A stretch of 64,000 nucleotides of DNA from Natrinema versiforme (lineage in GTDB: Archaea; Halobacteriota; Halobacteria; Halobacteriales; Natrialbaceae): positions 1,364,001 through 1,428,000 of the forward strand of contig NZ_CP040330.1 of NCBI RefSeq assembly GCF_005576615.1, in the 5' to 3' direction. Shown piece after piece: positions 52,062 through 60,696 of this stretch. Within the stretch, counting starts at the first letter, position 1. Each line of letters begins with the position of its first letter. A model generated the notes under the pieces. The model did not search any database, had not been told where the DNA came from, and worked only from the letters and a program-made list of their open reading frames with translations. The position numbers and the translations under genes were made by a program.

Positions 52062-52146
52062 CACGACGACAGTATCGCGTTCGAACATCGAGCAGACGCC
52101 AGTGGTCACACCGTGGGCCGGTCCCCGCTCGCAGTGGGAGGGACGG

Positions 52147-52389
52147 ATGAGCGACGACACTGAGCCGTCCGCCGATTCTGAGTCATCCGCGGACGACGAA
52201 CTCACGCTCGACGGCGACTCGATCGCTGCGAACACCTCACAGACGGGACGACAACCGGTCCGCTGTCCGCGCTGTGACGCGCCCATCGCGCTGGTCGTGA
52301 GCTACGGCCCTACGACCCACGAGGCCAGCCCCTGCGGCTGTCGCGTTCCCGGCAACCTCCTCGAGCGGAGCGGCGACGGCTCCGAGTGA
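52147..52389 (+). CDS. Small zinc-binding protein
   Basis: 80 residues. The first ~40 are Ser/Asp/Glu-rich and disordered; the rest carries CPRCDAPIALVV and, 17 residues on, PCGCRVPG, a compact Cys3-4 metal site. It ends in ERSGDGSE. ATG 52147 is chosen over an in-frame codon at 52102 that overlaps the structured RNA. No family recalled. Lies downstream of the candidate small RNA and could be translated from the same transcript. Confidence 0.6.
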   Translation: MSDDTEPSADSESSADDELTLDGDSIAANTSQTGRQPVRCPRCDAPIALVVSYGPTTHEASPCGCRVPGNLLERSGDGSE

Positions 52390-52521
52390 GGGCACTGGGG
52401 TACGACGGGACCTCGTTTTTTGCTGCGATTCCGACCCGACAGTACCGGACTCTCGAGGACGCGATCGCTCTCTCGGATGCGTGGTGCGGAGAAGACGACG
52501 CGTTCGCCGACAGGGACCGTG

Positions 52522-53532
52522 CTATCGGTGTTTCTGATACCGGTCGACCAGCAGGTCGACCCCGAAGGAACCGGACGTGATCTCGTAGTGGGTCTCGAGG
52601 CGCGGGTTGAACTTCGCCTTGTACCGGTTGATGCTCGGCACGCCGGCCCCGACGAGATCGTACTCCTCGACCGAGCCGTGGAGGCCGTCGCGCATGACGT
52701 GCCAGTCGAGGAGGTCGTTGATCGCGATATCGACATCGGTGTCCGGTTTGACGCCGCCCTGCCACCGGTACCGCGTCCGGTCGGACTCGACGACCAAAAT
52801 GCCGCCGAGGAACTCGCCGTCGACGCGACAGACGTAGGGCCGGATCGCCCCGTCGGGAAGCGTTTCGTAGACCGAGCGAGCGAAGTCGGTACTCAGCCGG
52901 AACGGTTGGCCCTGGCTCTCGTATCGTTCCCTGACCTTCTCGACGATGCGCTCGACGTCGTCGGCGTCGCCCTCCTCGATCGTGTACCCGCCCTCGTCGG
53001 CGTTCCGGATATTGCTCCGGGCGTCGCTGCTGAACCGCTTCAATAGGTCGTCCTCGCTGCCCTCGAGATCGACGACGTACGTGTGTCCGGGGTCGACGTC
53101 GTACTCGCTCCAGACGAACGGCCGGATGTCGTCGAACTCCGCCGTGACGAACTTGCAGTACAGCGGCGATATCTCGTCGTCGATCCACTCGAGACAGCCC
53201 TCGATGAACCGCTTGGTCCGGCGGTCGGCCTTACGCTGTTTCAGCTTGTCGACGTTCAGCAGGGAGGGGCCGAGGTACGAGGTCCACGAGTGGGGAGCCG
53301 GCGAGAACGCACCGGTGACCGGTCCCTTGGTGTACTCGAAGACCGGGAAGACGCCGACCGGTTCCTGGCCTTTGAAGCCGGCGAGGAGGTGCGGCGTCGA
53401 TCCGGTGTCCTCGGCCTGCAACCGGATCGCGTCGGCCCGGAAGAACGGGTTCGTTCCGTCGGATCGTTCGACGTAGCGGTTCCACTCGTCTGCATCGGTT
53501 CGCGGATCAAGGACGCGTATCTCGATACTCAT
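52522..53532 (-). CDS. FemAB/GNAT-type transferase
   Basis: 336 residues. Begins MSIEIRVLDPRTDADEWNRYVE and contains NPFFRADAIRLQAED, FSPAPHSWTSYLGPSLL, FSSDARSNIRNADEGGYTIEE and LVGAGVPSINRYKAKFNP, the layout of FemAB/Mur ligase-like acyltransferases with two GNAT halves. In bacteria these add amino acids to cell-wall precursors; in archaea lacking peptidoglycan the acceptor is probably a glycan or lipid. ATG 53532 overlaps the upstream phosphodiesterase stop by four bases (ATGA), so the two are translated together. A longer frame upstream is antisense noise. Confidence 0.82.
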   Translation of the reverse strand: MSIEIRVLDPRTDADEWNRYVERSDGTNPFFRADAIRLQAEDTGSTPHLLAGFKGQEPVGVFPVFEYTKGPVTGAFSPAPHSWTSYLGPSLLNVDKLKQRKADRRTKRFIEGCLEWIDDEISPLYCKFVTAEFDDIRPFVWSEYDVDPGHTYVVDLEGSEDDLLKRFSSDARSNIRNADEGGYTIEEGDADDVERIVEKVRERYESQGQPFRLSTDFARSVYETLPDGAIRPYVCRVDGEFLGGILVVESDRTRYRWQGGVKPDTDVDIAINDLLDWHVMRDGLHGSVEEYDLVGAGVPSINRYKAKFNPRLETHYEITSGSFGVDLLVDRYQKHR

Positions 53533-55157
53533 AGATAACCAAGGTCGGACAGTCGGTCTTCGACGGTCCCGTCGTCGGTCGCCGTGATCGTCTCCCGGTC
53601 GTAGGCCGGGTACGCTCGCTCCGCGCTCCCGTCGACCACCGGGAGCGGGTCGCCGTCCATCGCGGCGTCGACCGGCACGTCGAACAGCGAACAGATCGTC
53701 GGTGCGACGTCGAAAATCGACGCGTCCTCCAGAGCGGCGGACGCGTCGAATGCCGGTCCAGCGGCCGCGACGACGCCGGTTCGCTTGTGATTCCACGATT
53801 CCATCGGCTCGCCGAACCGTGCCTTGCCGAGATCGGCGTCGAGCGCGTTGTCGAACCCCGCCGGCACCGTCACGATATCGGGAGCGTCGTCGACGTGGTC
53901 CCCCTCGAAGTACCGTTCGCGGGGTTCGACGGCGTCGAACATCGGCTCACCGTCGGGCGTCCGCACAGCCGATAACGTCTCGATGAGTTCCTCGCGGACG
54001 GTCTCGTACTCCGATTCGGGAACCTGCCCGTTCGGTTCCCGCCCGGCGAGGTTGATGCGGACGCCGAGTTCGCTCTTCGAGCGGACGTAGGCCCGGGACG
54101 CCGGGAAGTCGACCTGTTCGCTCGCCGCCCGGATCATGTCGTTGGGCACCCGCGTGCCGATCGCCTCTTTCAGGCCCACGCGGTCGAGCGCGCTCGCGAC
54201 GCGCTGAGTCGTGAGCCCGGCCGTCGCGGCGAGGTTCATCGCCCGCTCGAGCGGCCTCGACTCGTGGTCGCCGGCCTCGGCCCCCTCGAGGAGGTCGTTC
54301 TCCCAGGACTTCGACCAGTTCGGCATCCCCTCGCCGCCGCTCCGAGAGTGCACGTAGCCCTCGTCTCGGAGGAACTCGTTGATCCGGAACGCGTCGCCGG
54401 AGACTTTCCCCATGCCGTGGTCGCTGACCACGAGGACGTTGTCGGGGTCGGTCCGCTCGAGCGTCTCCGCCAGCTGGCGGTCGACCTCGCGGTAGACCGC
54501 CTCGATCGCCTTCTTGTCCCCGGGTCGCTCGTGGAACACGGAGTCGGTCTGCTGGAACTGCAGAAAACCGAAGTCGGGCGCGATCCGGCGGCAGAGATAC
54601 CGGAACGCCTTCCCCCGGAGTTCGATCGTCCGTTCGTACCCCTCGATCGAGCGGGCCGGTGCCGGCCCGCTCCGGGGGTAGAGCCAGTAATCGCCGCCAC
54701 AGGCCAGTTTGACGTCCTCGAGGATTCCGTCCGGATGGCAGTCCGGGTCCTCGGGGGCGGTCAGCCCGGGAATCAACGCGCCGTCGAACGCCCGTGCGGG
54801 ATGGGTCACGGGAACGTTGACGACGACGCTCGAGAGCCCGTGATCGCTCAGGAGCTCCCAGACCGGGCGCTCCCGGACGTGGGTCCCGTTGACGACGCTC
54901 CAGTCGTAGCCGTCGAACGAGAGGAAATCGTAGACACCGTGTTTGCCCGGATTCTTGCCGGTGTACAGCGATGGCCACGCGCTCGCCGTCCACGGCGGAA
55001 TCTGGGACTCGAGGGGGCCCGCCGTCCCGCGCTCGAACAGCCCCCGAAGGGTAGGAAGTTCGCCCGACTCGAACAACGGCTCGAGCACCGGCCGACAGCC
55101 GGCGTCCAGCCCAACGACGAGCAGACGAAGGTCTTTGTCGTCGGTCGAACCTGCCAT
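53529..55157 (-). CDS. Alkaline-phosphatase-superfamily phosphodiesterase
   Basis: 542 residues. RLLVVGLDAGCRPVLEPLF provides the first metal Asp; PPWTASAWPSLYTGKNPGKHG the Thr/Ser nucleophile region; NVLVVSDHGMGKVSGDAF and HKRTGVVAAAGPAF the later metal ligands. It belongs to the type I phosphodiesterase/nucleotide pyrophosphatase branch. No signal peptide. Probably acts on nucleotide- or lipid-linked intermediates in surface polymer synthesis, given the coupled FemAB-like gene and the nearby aminotransferase. It ends VEDRLSDLGYL, similar to the end of the sulfatase-like protein at 12594-13613. Confidence 0.85.
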   Translation of the reverse strand: MAGSTDDKDLRLLVVGLDAGCRPVLEPLFESGELPTLRGLFERGTAGPLESQIPPWTASAWPSLYTGKNPGKHGVYDFLSFDGYDWSVVNGTHVRERPVWELLSDHGLSSVVVNVPVTHPARAFDGALIPGLTAPEDPDCHPDGILEDVKLACGGDYWLYPRSGPAPARSIEGYERTIELRGKAFRYLCRRIAPDFGFLQFQQTDSVFHERPGDKKAIEAVYREVDRQLAETLERTDPDNVLVVSDHGMGKVSGDAFRINEFLRDEGYVHSRSGGEGMPNWSKSWENDLLEGAEAGDHESRPLERAMNLAATAGLTTQRVASALDRVGLKEAIGTRVPNDMIRAASEQVDFPASRAYVRSKSELGVRINLAGREPNGQVPESEYETVREELIETLSAVRTPDGEPMFDAVEPRERYFEGDHVDDAPDIVTVPAGFDNALDADLGKARFGEPMESWNHKRTGVVAAAGPAFDASAALEDASIFDVAPTICSLFDVPVDAAMDGDPLPVVDGSAERAYPAYDRETITATDDGTVEDRLSDLGYL

Positions 55158-55403
55158 GGAAGCGTTGTCCGGTCGGTTCGGCTTTGTTATGCAACGTGCT
55201 TGCGGGCCGTAAGCTCGCGCTGCCGGCTCTACGGTCGGAATAGTAGTTCAGCCCGCGTGATTGTCAGGATCGAGCGATTCGTGTACGCGCGGATTTCCGC
55301 GCGATCGCGAGCTGTACCGTCCGTATCACTAAGGCCCCGCTCGTCACCGTATTACGCCGATGCTCGTCGCTACTGCCACCGTCTCTTCACACCGATCTCA
55401 CGC

Positions 55404-56525
55404 ATGATCAGCGCTACCCCCTCCGTATTCGACGTTGCAGTCTCGCAATCGGGGTCCGGGATCGATCCGTTCGTCGATCGGCACGCACCGGACAGCACGC
55501 ACACCTACTACGGTGCCGGGAAAGTCGCGCTCCGGGACGGGCTCGCGGGCCTCGTCGACTCCGGCGAGAACGTCCTCGTTCCCGCCTACCTCTCTCCCGC
55601 CGTCGTCGAGCCGTTCCACGACCTCGGACTCGAGTCGCGGTTCTACGCCGTCGAGGAGACCCTCGCGCCGGATTTCGCCGATCTCGAGTCACGGATCGAC
55701 GATGACACCGCCGCCGTCATGTCGGTCAACTACTTCGGGTTCCCACAGCCCGGCCTCGAGCGAATCGCGTCGCTTTCCGACGAGTACGACTGCTATCACG
55801 TCGACGACAACGCCCACTCGCCGCTCAGCGTCTGCGACGGAACGCTGCTCGGAACCCACGGCGACCTCGGCATCACGACGCTGCGGAAACTGCTGCCGGT
55901 CCCCGACGGCGCGTTGCTCTACTGCACCGACGACGAGGTCAAATCGCAGTTCTCCCCCTCCTCGCTGGCCGGCCGTTCCGGCCGGATCGCGGCCGGCGAC
56001 TGCCGGTTCGTGGCCGCCTCGGTCGCCGAACGCGTCCTCGAGACCAGCCCGTCGCTCCATCGGTCGGTCGAGGCGGTCCTCTCCGACGGAGCCGAGGACT
56101 CGTCGTCCGTCGATCCGAGCGGCCGCTACGAGGCCGCGAAAGTCCCCATGTCGCGGTTCTCTGCGGCCGTCGCGGACGCCGCTGACCCCGACGCGATCCG
56201 GGCCGCCCGCCGGGAGAACTTCCGGGCGTGGCAGGAGATCGTGGACGGTCGCAACGACCTGACTCCGCTCTTCAAACGGCTGCCGGCGGGAATCAGTCCG
56301 TACGAGTTCCCCGTGCGGACGAGCGAGTCGGAAGCGTTCCTTGCGGAACTCGAGGACTGTGGCGTCGTCGGTGCCCACACGTGGCCGATACTCCGTCAAA
56401 ATGTCCGCGAGGACGAGACCTACGAAACGTCGATCCGGCTCGCGGACGAACTCGTCGCGCTGCCGGTTCATCAGGGGATCGAGCCGTCGGCGATCGAGAC
56501 AGTCGGCGATCGATTACGGCGGTGA
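55404..56525 (+). CDS. DegT/DnrJ/EryC1-like PLP-dependent sugar aminotransferase
   Basis: 373 residues. TYYGAGKVALRDGLAGLVDSG is the N-terminal PLP phosphate-site region; YHVDDNAHSPLSV holds the Asp that contacts the pyridine ring; GDLGITTLRKLLPVPDG supplies a Lys candidate for the Schiff base. Family members aminate nucleotide-linked keto sugars used for surface glycans. ATG 55404 gives MISATPSVFDVAV; the long open frame upstream is antisense to the phosphodiesterase. It is divergent from the phosphodiesterase/FemAB pair, with about 250 bp between. Confidence 0.78.
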   Translation: MISATPSVFDVAVSQSGSGIDPFVDRHAPDSTHTYYGAGKVALRDGLAGLVDSGENVLVPAYLSPAVVEPFHDLGLESRFYAVEETLAPDFADLESRIDDDTAAVMSVNYFGFPQPGLERIASLSDEYDCYHVDDNAHSPLSVCDGTLLGTHGDLGITTLRKLLPVPDGALLYCTDDEVKSQFSPSSLAGRSGRIAAGDCRFVAASVAERVLETSPSLHRSVEAVLSDGAEDSSSVDPSGRYEAAKVPMSRFSAAVADAADPDAIRAARRENFRAWQEIVDGRNDLTPLFKRLPAGISPYEFPVRTSESEAFLAELEDCGVVGAHTWPILRQNVREDETYETSIRLADELVALPVHQGIEPSAIETVGDRLRR

Positions 56526-56595
56526 GATCGTCTTCTTTCTCTCGTCAGTCGATCGGACGCGAGTTCCGTCCGGTCGACCGAACGCGAGTTCCGCG

Positions 56596-58317
56596 CTACT
56601 GATCGGCAGCCGTCGCCGACAGTTCCGCGCGAACGTCGTCGCTCAGCGCGTACGTCCGTTCGGCCGATCGCTCGAGCAGCCCCTCCGTGCGAAGCTCCGA
56701 GACGAGACTCTGGACGGCGACCCGCGAGCGGTCGACTCGAGCGGCGACGGTCTCCGTCCGGAGCCGGCCCTCCGTCGCGAACAGACCCAGAATCGCCTCG
56801 GCCGTTTCGGCCGAACACTGCGATCCCTCGCACGCGCGAGCGACCCGATCGCTGATCCACTGGACCTCGAGGAGGTCCGCCAGTTCGCGCTCTTCGTCCG
56901 CGACGACGAATCCCGATTCGTCGTCCGCCGCCGTCTCCCGATCGGGCTCCTCGTCGGCGGGCGTGTAGCCGAACTCGATATCGTCGCCGCCGGCTTGGAC
57001 GATCGACGCCGAATCGTCGTCGCTTGCAGCGTTCTCGTCGGTCGCCGATTCGCTTTCGTCGCTCTCGAGGTCGCGGACGACCGCGCGTAACTGCTCGTTC
57101 TCCGATCGGAGGCGATCGACTTCCGCCGACTGTCCCGCGAGTCGGTCTTCGAGACTCTCGATTCGCTCGTCGCGTGACTCGAGTTCTTCCTGTAGCTCGT
57201 CCCGCTCGGCCTCGAGATCGGCGATCTCCTCGTGGAGCCGGCGCAGATCCTCGCCCTCGCCGGGGAGTTGCGACTGGACGGTGTCCGTGTTGCTCAGCGC
57301 GTCGGCCATCTGTCTGGCCGCACTCGAGACGTCCCGCGCCGACGAGAGTTCGTCTTCGAGGGTCTCGATGCGTTTTTCCTTTTTCTCGAGTTCGGTCTCG
57401 AGTTCGTTGATCCGGTCCTGTTCGCGCTCCTTGCGCTCGGAGATGTTCTGGAGGTCGCCGACCAGCGCGTCGGAGACGGACTTGAGTTCGGGGCGTTCGA
57501 AGTCGTCAAGGCCGGGGGTCGCGCCCGCGTCGAAGGTCCGTTTGCGGCGGAACTGGATCTTCCGGACGTCGACTTCGGTCCAGTCGGTCTGGACGAACGC
57601 CTGTCCGTCGTCGAGGTCGGAGACGAGTTCCTTGTACTCGGTGTCGATGATCCGGCCGACGACCTTCGTGTCGTTGTCCCAGGTCAGCCGGTGCCAGACG
57701 AGCCAGTTCGCCTGCGTGATGAAGTCCTTCTTCACGTCGGCCGGGCGCTGGCTGATCCCCACGATGCCGAGGCCGTGTTTGCGCCCGCGCTTGCTGATCT
57801 TGATCAGCAGGTTGCCGGTCTCGCCGACGCCGCCGCCCTCGGGGATATACTCGTGGACCTCCTCGACGACCAGCAGGAACGGCTTCTTCATCTTCTTCTC
57901 CTTGACGAACAGCTGCCGGGCAACCTCCCGAAGTAACTCGTCTGCCACGTCCTCGTCGAGATAGCCCGAGACGTCGAGGATGACGGGCACGTTCTCCTCG
58001 AGGGCGATCGTGGCCATCTGCTCGGCGTGTTCCGGCCCGATCTGGATGTCACACTCCTCGTCGGCCCCCGCGTGGAGCATCTCGTACTCCTCTTTGAGCC
58101 CGTAGTACTCGCCGTCCGTGTCGACGATGAGGAGGGGGTAGCCGGCCTCGAGCAGTTCCTCGGCGATCACCGACGCGGTGTTCGATTTGCCGGAGCCCGA
58201 TTTCCCCGTCACGAATCCGCGACCGGTGAGCAGTTCGACGACGGGCAGCTTGAGGTCGGCACCGCTATCGGTCTCGCCGACGAGTATCTGTCGCTGCTTG
58301 GACTCCTCGTCGCTCAC
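56596..58317 (-). CDS. HerA-type DNA translocase-like ATPase with coiled coil and C-terminal winged helix
   Basis: 573 residues. Walker A GFVTGKSGSGKSNTASVIAE lies at about residue 38, far closer to the N-terminus than in classic HerA, so the ~100-residue HAS barrel is missing. Walker B PFLLVVEEVHEYIPEGG and the arginine/sensor segment VGISQRPADVKKDFITQANW follow. Residues about 285-425 are a long coiled coil (REQDRINELETELEKKEKRI), then an acidic linker, then a winged helix (GLFATEGRLRTETVAARVDR). Members resect or translocate DNA with NurA, which is not adjacent here. Lies 129 bp downstream of an XPB-like helicase. Confidence 0.85.
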   Translation of the reverse strand: MSDEESKQRQILVGETDSGADLKLPVVELLTGRGFVTGKSGSGKSNTASVIAEELLEAGYPLLIVDTDGEYYGLKEEYEMLHAGADEECDIQIGPEHAEQMATIALEENVPVILDVSGYLDEDVADELLREVARQLFVKEKKMKKPFLLVVEEVHEYIPEGGGVGETGNLLIKISKRGRKHGLGIVGISQRPADVKKDFITQANWLVWHRLTWDNDTKVVGRIIDTEYKELVSDLDDGQAFVQTDWTEVDVRKIQFRRKRTFDAGATPGLDDFERPELKSVSDALVGDLQNISERKEREQDRINELETELEKKEKRIETLEDELSSARDVSSAARQMADALSNTDTVQSQLPGEGEDLRRLHEEIADLEAERDELQEELESRDERIESLEDRLAGQSAEVDRLRSENEQLRAVVRDLESDESESATDENAASDDDSASIVQAGGDDIEFGYTPADEEPDRETAADDESGFVVADEERELADLLEVQWISDRVARACEGSQCSAETAEAILGLFATEGRLRTETVAARVDRSRVAVQSLVSELRTEGLLERSAERTYALSDDVRAELSATAADQ

Positions 58318-58446
58318 TGGCCCACCACCTCGCGTCCGCGCGGTTCGTTCATACTATCCGTACAGTTCGAACCCGCAACCTTGAATATTGGCCTCGGCTC
58401 AGTCTCGATAGCCGCCGGATCGCGGGGTCCCTCAAGACCGGCCCGC

Positions 58447-60372
58447 TCAGTCCTCGTCGCGCTCGACCGTCTGCTCGCGGACTGTCATCCCCTTGCGACC
58501 GAGGTGCTGGAGCTGTTTCCGGGCGAAATCCTCCTCGCGCGTGCCCCGCGTCGCGAGCACGTAGACGAGCGCGCCGCCGGCGGGTCGCATCGTCCGCCCG
58601 GCCCGCTGGGTGCCCTGCCGGCGGCTCCCGCCGAGCCCGGAGGCGACGATCGCCAGATCGGCCGTCGGCAGGTCGATCCCCTCGTCGCCGACCCGCGAGA
58701 TGAGCAACAGATCGCGCTCGTTCCGCCGGAACTCGTCCAACAGCCGCCGGCGCTCATGGTGGGGCGTCTCGCCGCTGAGGAACGGGACCTCGAGCGCCTC
58801 GGAGAGTTCCCGGCCCTGTTCGAGGTAGTCGACGAAGACGATGGCTTTCGAGTCGGGGTGGGCCGACAGCAGGTAGCGGACCTCGTCGATCTTGCCCCGG
58901 TTGCGCGCGGCGATCCGGTACTTCTCCCGTCCGTCGGCCGAGCCGTAGGCGTTTGCCTGCTCGTCGTCGCCCCACGGCACGTAGCGGATCTCGAGTTCGG
59001 GTTCGGCCACGTGGCCCGCGTCGAACAGCGCCTCCCAGTCGGTGCCGATCGGCGGTCCGACGAGGGTGAAGATCTCGGTCTGGCGGTCGTCCTCCCGAAT
59101 GGGGCTGGCCGACAGTCCGAGCCGGTGTTTGGACTGCAGGTGCGTACTGCGCCGGTAGACGTCCGAGGGGACGTGCTGGCACTCGTCGAAGACCACCAGC
59201 CCCCACTCGCGGTCGTCGAACAGCGAGCGGTGGCGATCCATCCCCGCGATCTGGTAGGTTGCGATCGTCACCGGGCGGACCTCCTTGCGGCCGCCGTGGT
59301 ACTGCCCGATCTGGTGGGGCTCGAGCGAGGTGTACTCGATGATCGTATCAGCCCACTGCTGGGCGAGGTCGCGGCTCGGTACGAGTACGAGCGTCTCGCC
59401 CTCGACGTGGGCCATCGCGCCCATCGCGGCGACGGTCTTCCCGCTGCCCGGCGGGCCGACGAAGACGCCCTCGCCGGCCTCGGCGAAGCGGTCGACCCAC
59501 GTCCGCTGGTAGTCCCGCAGCGACACCTCGAGATCGATCGGCAGTTCCTCGCCGGACTCGAGTTCGCGGTGGTCCTGAACCGGATAGCCGGCCTCGTAGA
59601 GGATCCGCTTGATCGCGGCTTCCGAGCCCTCCTGGACCCAGTCTTCGGTCTCGGAGATCGGCGCGTGGACGTGTTCCTCGTCGAGTTTCTGGCGGGCGAC
59701 GTTGCCCATGATCTCCGCGCTCTGGCCCTCGAGGACGGTGTAGCCGTCGTCGTGGGTCACAAGCCGGAACTGGTGGGCCCGGTCCCACTGGCTCTCGACC
59801 CAGTCCTCGAGTCGCTCCGAGCGCTGGCCCAGCGCCTGCCGCATCGTCCGCGCGAGGTCGTCGAAGGAGTCGTGTGGCGTCCCCCAGATGTCCTCCGGCC
59901 GGACGACGTAGCGATAGCCCTGCTCGCCGTTCCCGTCCGCGAGGTGGGCGAACTGCGAGAGTTGCGCGCGCGTGAACTGGTCGGGTCGATCGACGATGAT
60001 CTCCCGACGCTTCGGGAAGATGACCACCCGCTCGCGATCGGTCAGGTCCTCGAGTTCGGTCGGATACCAGACCACCGGATCGGTCGAGACCGCGTGGCGC
60101 TGTAGCTCGCCCCGCTCGGCGAGGGTCTCGAGCCGATCGTTGGCGTCGTCGTGGGGGATCTCGAGGGCGCGGGAGACGGCCGCGGCGGTGAGAACTGGGC
60201 GGCCCTCCCGCTGGCTGGCGTCGTGGAAGTCGGCGATCGTGAACTCGTCGCCGTCGTCGCTCGAGTCGCCGGTCTCGTTCTCCTCGCCGGTGTCGGTCGC
60301 CGCCGCGTCGGTCGGGTCCGCGGGCTCGCTTCGCTGTTCGTCGGTGGGCGTCGAAGAACGTTCGTCGGTCAC
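58447..60372 (-). CDS. XPB/Rad25-like DNA helicase
   Basis: 641 residues. The N-terminal ~210 residues include an acidic tail and XPB-type damage-recognition and thumb-like parts. Helicase motifs: GVFVGPPGSGKTVAAMGA (I), LVVFDECQHVPSDVY (II, DECQ), LGLSASPIREDDR (III), FVDYLEQG and LLLISRVGDEGIDLPTADLAI (IV-V), and QGTQRAGRTMRPAGG (VI). Archaeal XPB unwinds DNA during repair, often with the Bax1 nuclease, not adjacent here. GTG 60372 (VTDERSSTP) is used; the frame stays open 144 codons upstream without homology. Probably cotranscribed with the HerA-type ATPase. Confidence 0.9.
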   Translation of the reverse strand: MTDERSSTPTDEQRSEPADPTDAAATDTGEENETGDSSDDGDEFTIADFHDASQREGRPVLTAAAVSRALEIPHDDANDRLETLAERGELQRHAVSTDPVVWYPTELEDLTDRERVVIFPKRREIIVDRPDQFTRAQLSQFAHLADGNGEQGYRYVVRPEDIWGTPHDSFDDLARTMRQALGQRSERLEDWVESQWDRAHQFRLVTHDDGYTVLEGQSAEIMGNVARQKLDEEHVHAPISETEDWVQEGSEAAIKRILYEAGYPVQDHRELESGEELPIDLEVSLRDYQRTWVDRFAEAGEGVFVGPPGSGKTVAAMGAMAHVEGETLVLVPSRDLAQQWADTIIEYTSLEPHQIGQYHGGRKEVRPVTIATYQIAGMDRHRSLFDDREWGLVVFDECQHVPSDVYRRSTHLQSKHRLGLSASPIREDDRQTEIFTLVGPPIGTDWEALFDAGHVAEPELEIRYVPWGDDEQANAYGSADGREKYRIAARNRGKIDEVRYLLSAHPDSKAIVFVDYLEQGRELSEALEVPFLSGETPHHERRRLLDEFRRNERDLLLISRVGDEGIDLPTADLAIVASGLGGSRRQGTQRAGRTMRPAGGALVYVLATRGTREEDFARKQLQHLGRKGMTVREQTVERDED

Positions 60373-60474
60373 TGGCGAGTCGTAGCGGCGGTGCGGGTAA
60401 ACCGATTTCGCTCGCCGGCGGTGTTCGCCGACCGCGCTCCCGCGACGTGTCCGTCGCTCTCTCGAGCCCGGATA

Positions 60475-60483
60475 GCTATATTT
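60475..60483 (+). promoter_or_regulatory. Predicted TATA box of the small protein at 60508
   Basis: GCTATATTT, about 28 bp before the ATG; suggests a leaderless transcript. Confidence 0.55.
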
Positions 60484-60507
60484 GACTGGACGGTGTGGGG
60501 TTTCAGT

Positions 60508-60696
60508 ATGTATCGCGCGATCCTCCCCGAGGGACAGATCGAATGCGAACGGTACGACCGGGCCGAGAACGGCGTCGACCTCTACGACGGTGACGACGAG
60601 TTCATTGCGTTCGTCCCCTACGCCAACCTCCACGCGCTGGCCGACGAGGAACTCTACACCGGAGACACAACCGAGGACGAGCGCTCGATCATGTAG
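60508..60696 (+). CDS. Small conserved haloarchaeal-type protein
   Basis: 62 residues: MYRAILPEGQIECERYDRAE, then GDDEFIAFVPYANLHALADE and a short acidic tail. The layout of a short beta-rich domain followed by a helix is familiar among unnamed haloarchaeal proteins, but no function is known. ATG 60508 follows a TATA box by about 28 bp. Its 3' end overlaps that of the TFB gene by eight bases in convergent orientation. Confidence 0.7.
   Translation: MYRAILPEGQIECERYDRAENGVDLYDGDDEFIAFVPYANLHALADEELYTGDTTEDERSIM

Larger units (their letters stand above)
51842..52146. other. Intergenic region (305 bp) containing a candidate small RNA
   Basis: Contains TATA-like ATTAGTTATAAGAC (51891-51904), a long chain of inverted repeats from 51926 to 52061 described under the ncRNA entry, and a short purine/pyrimidine stretch before the zinc protein at 52147. 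No protein-coding sequence is convincing. Confidence 0.6.

Noticed and set aside
51965-52150. An IS-related short protein frame starting MPRVIGHPRL
   Set aside because: It lies inside the structured RNA region and does not match transposase TnpA or TnpB sequences.
54264-55403. A fused 753-residue protein extending the aminotransferase
   Set aside because: The extra part is antisense to the phosphodiesterase gene and has no homology.
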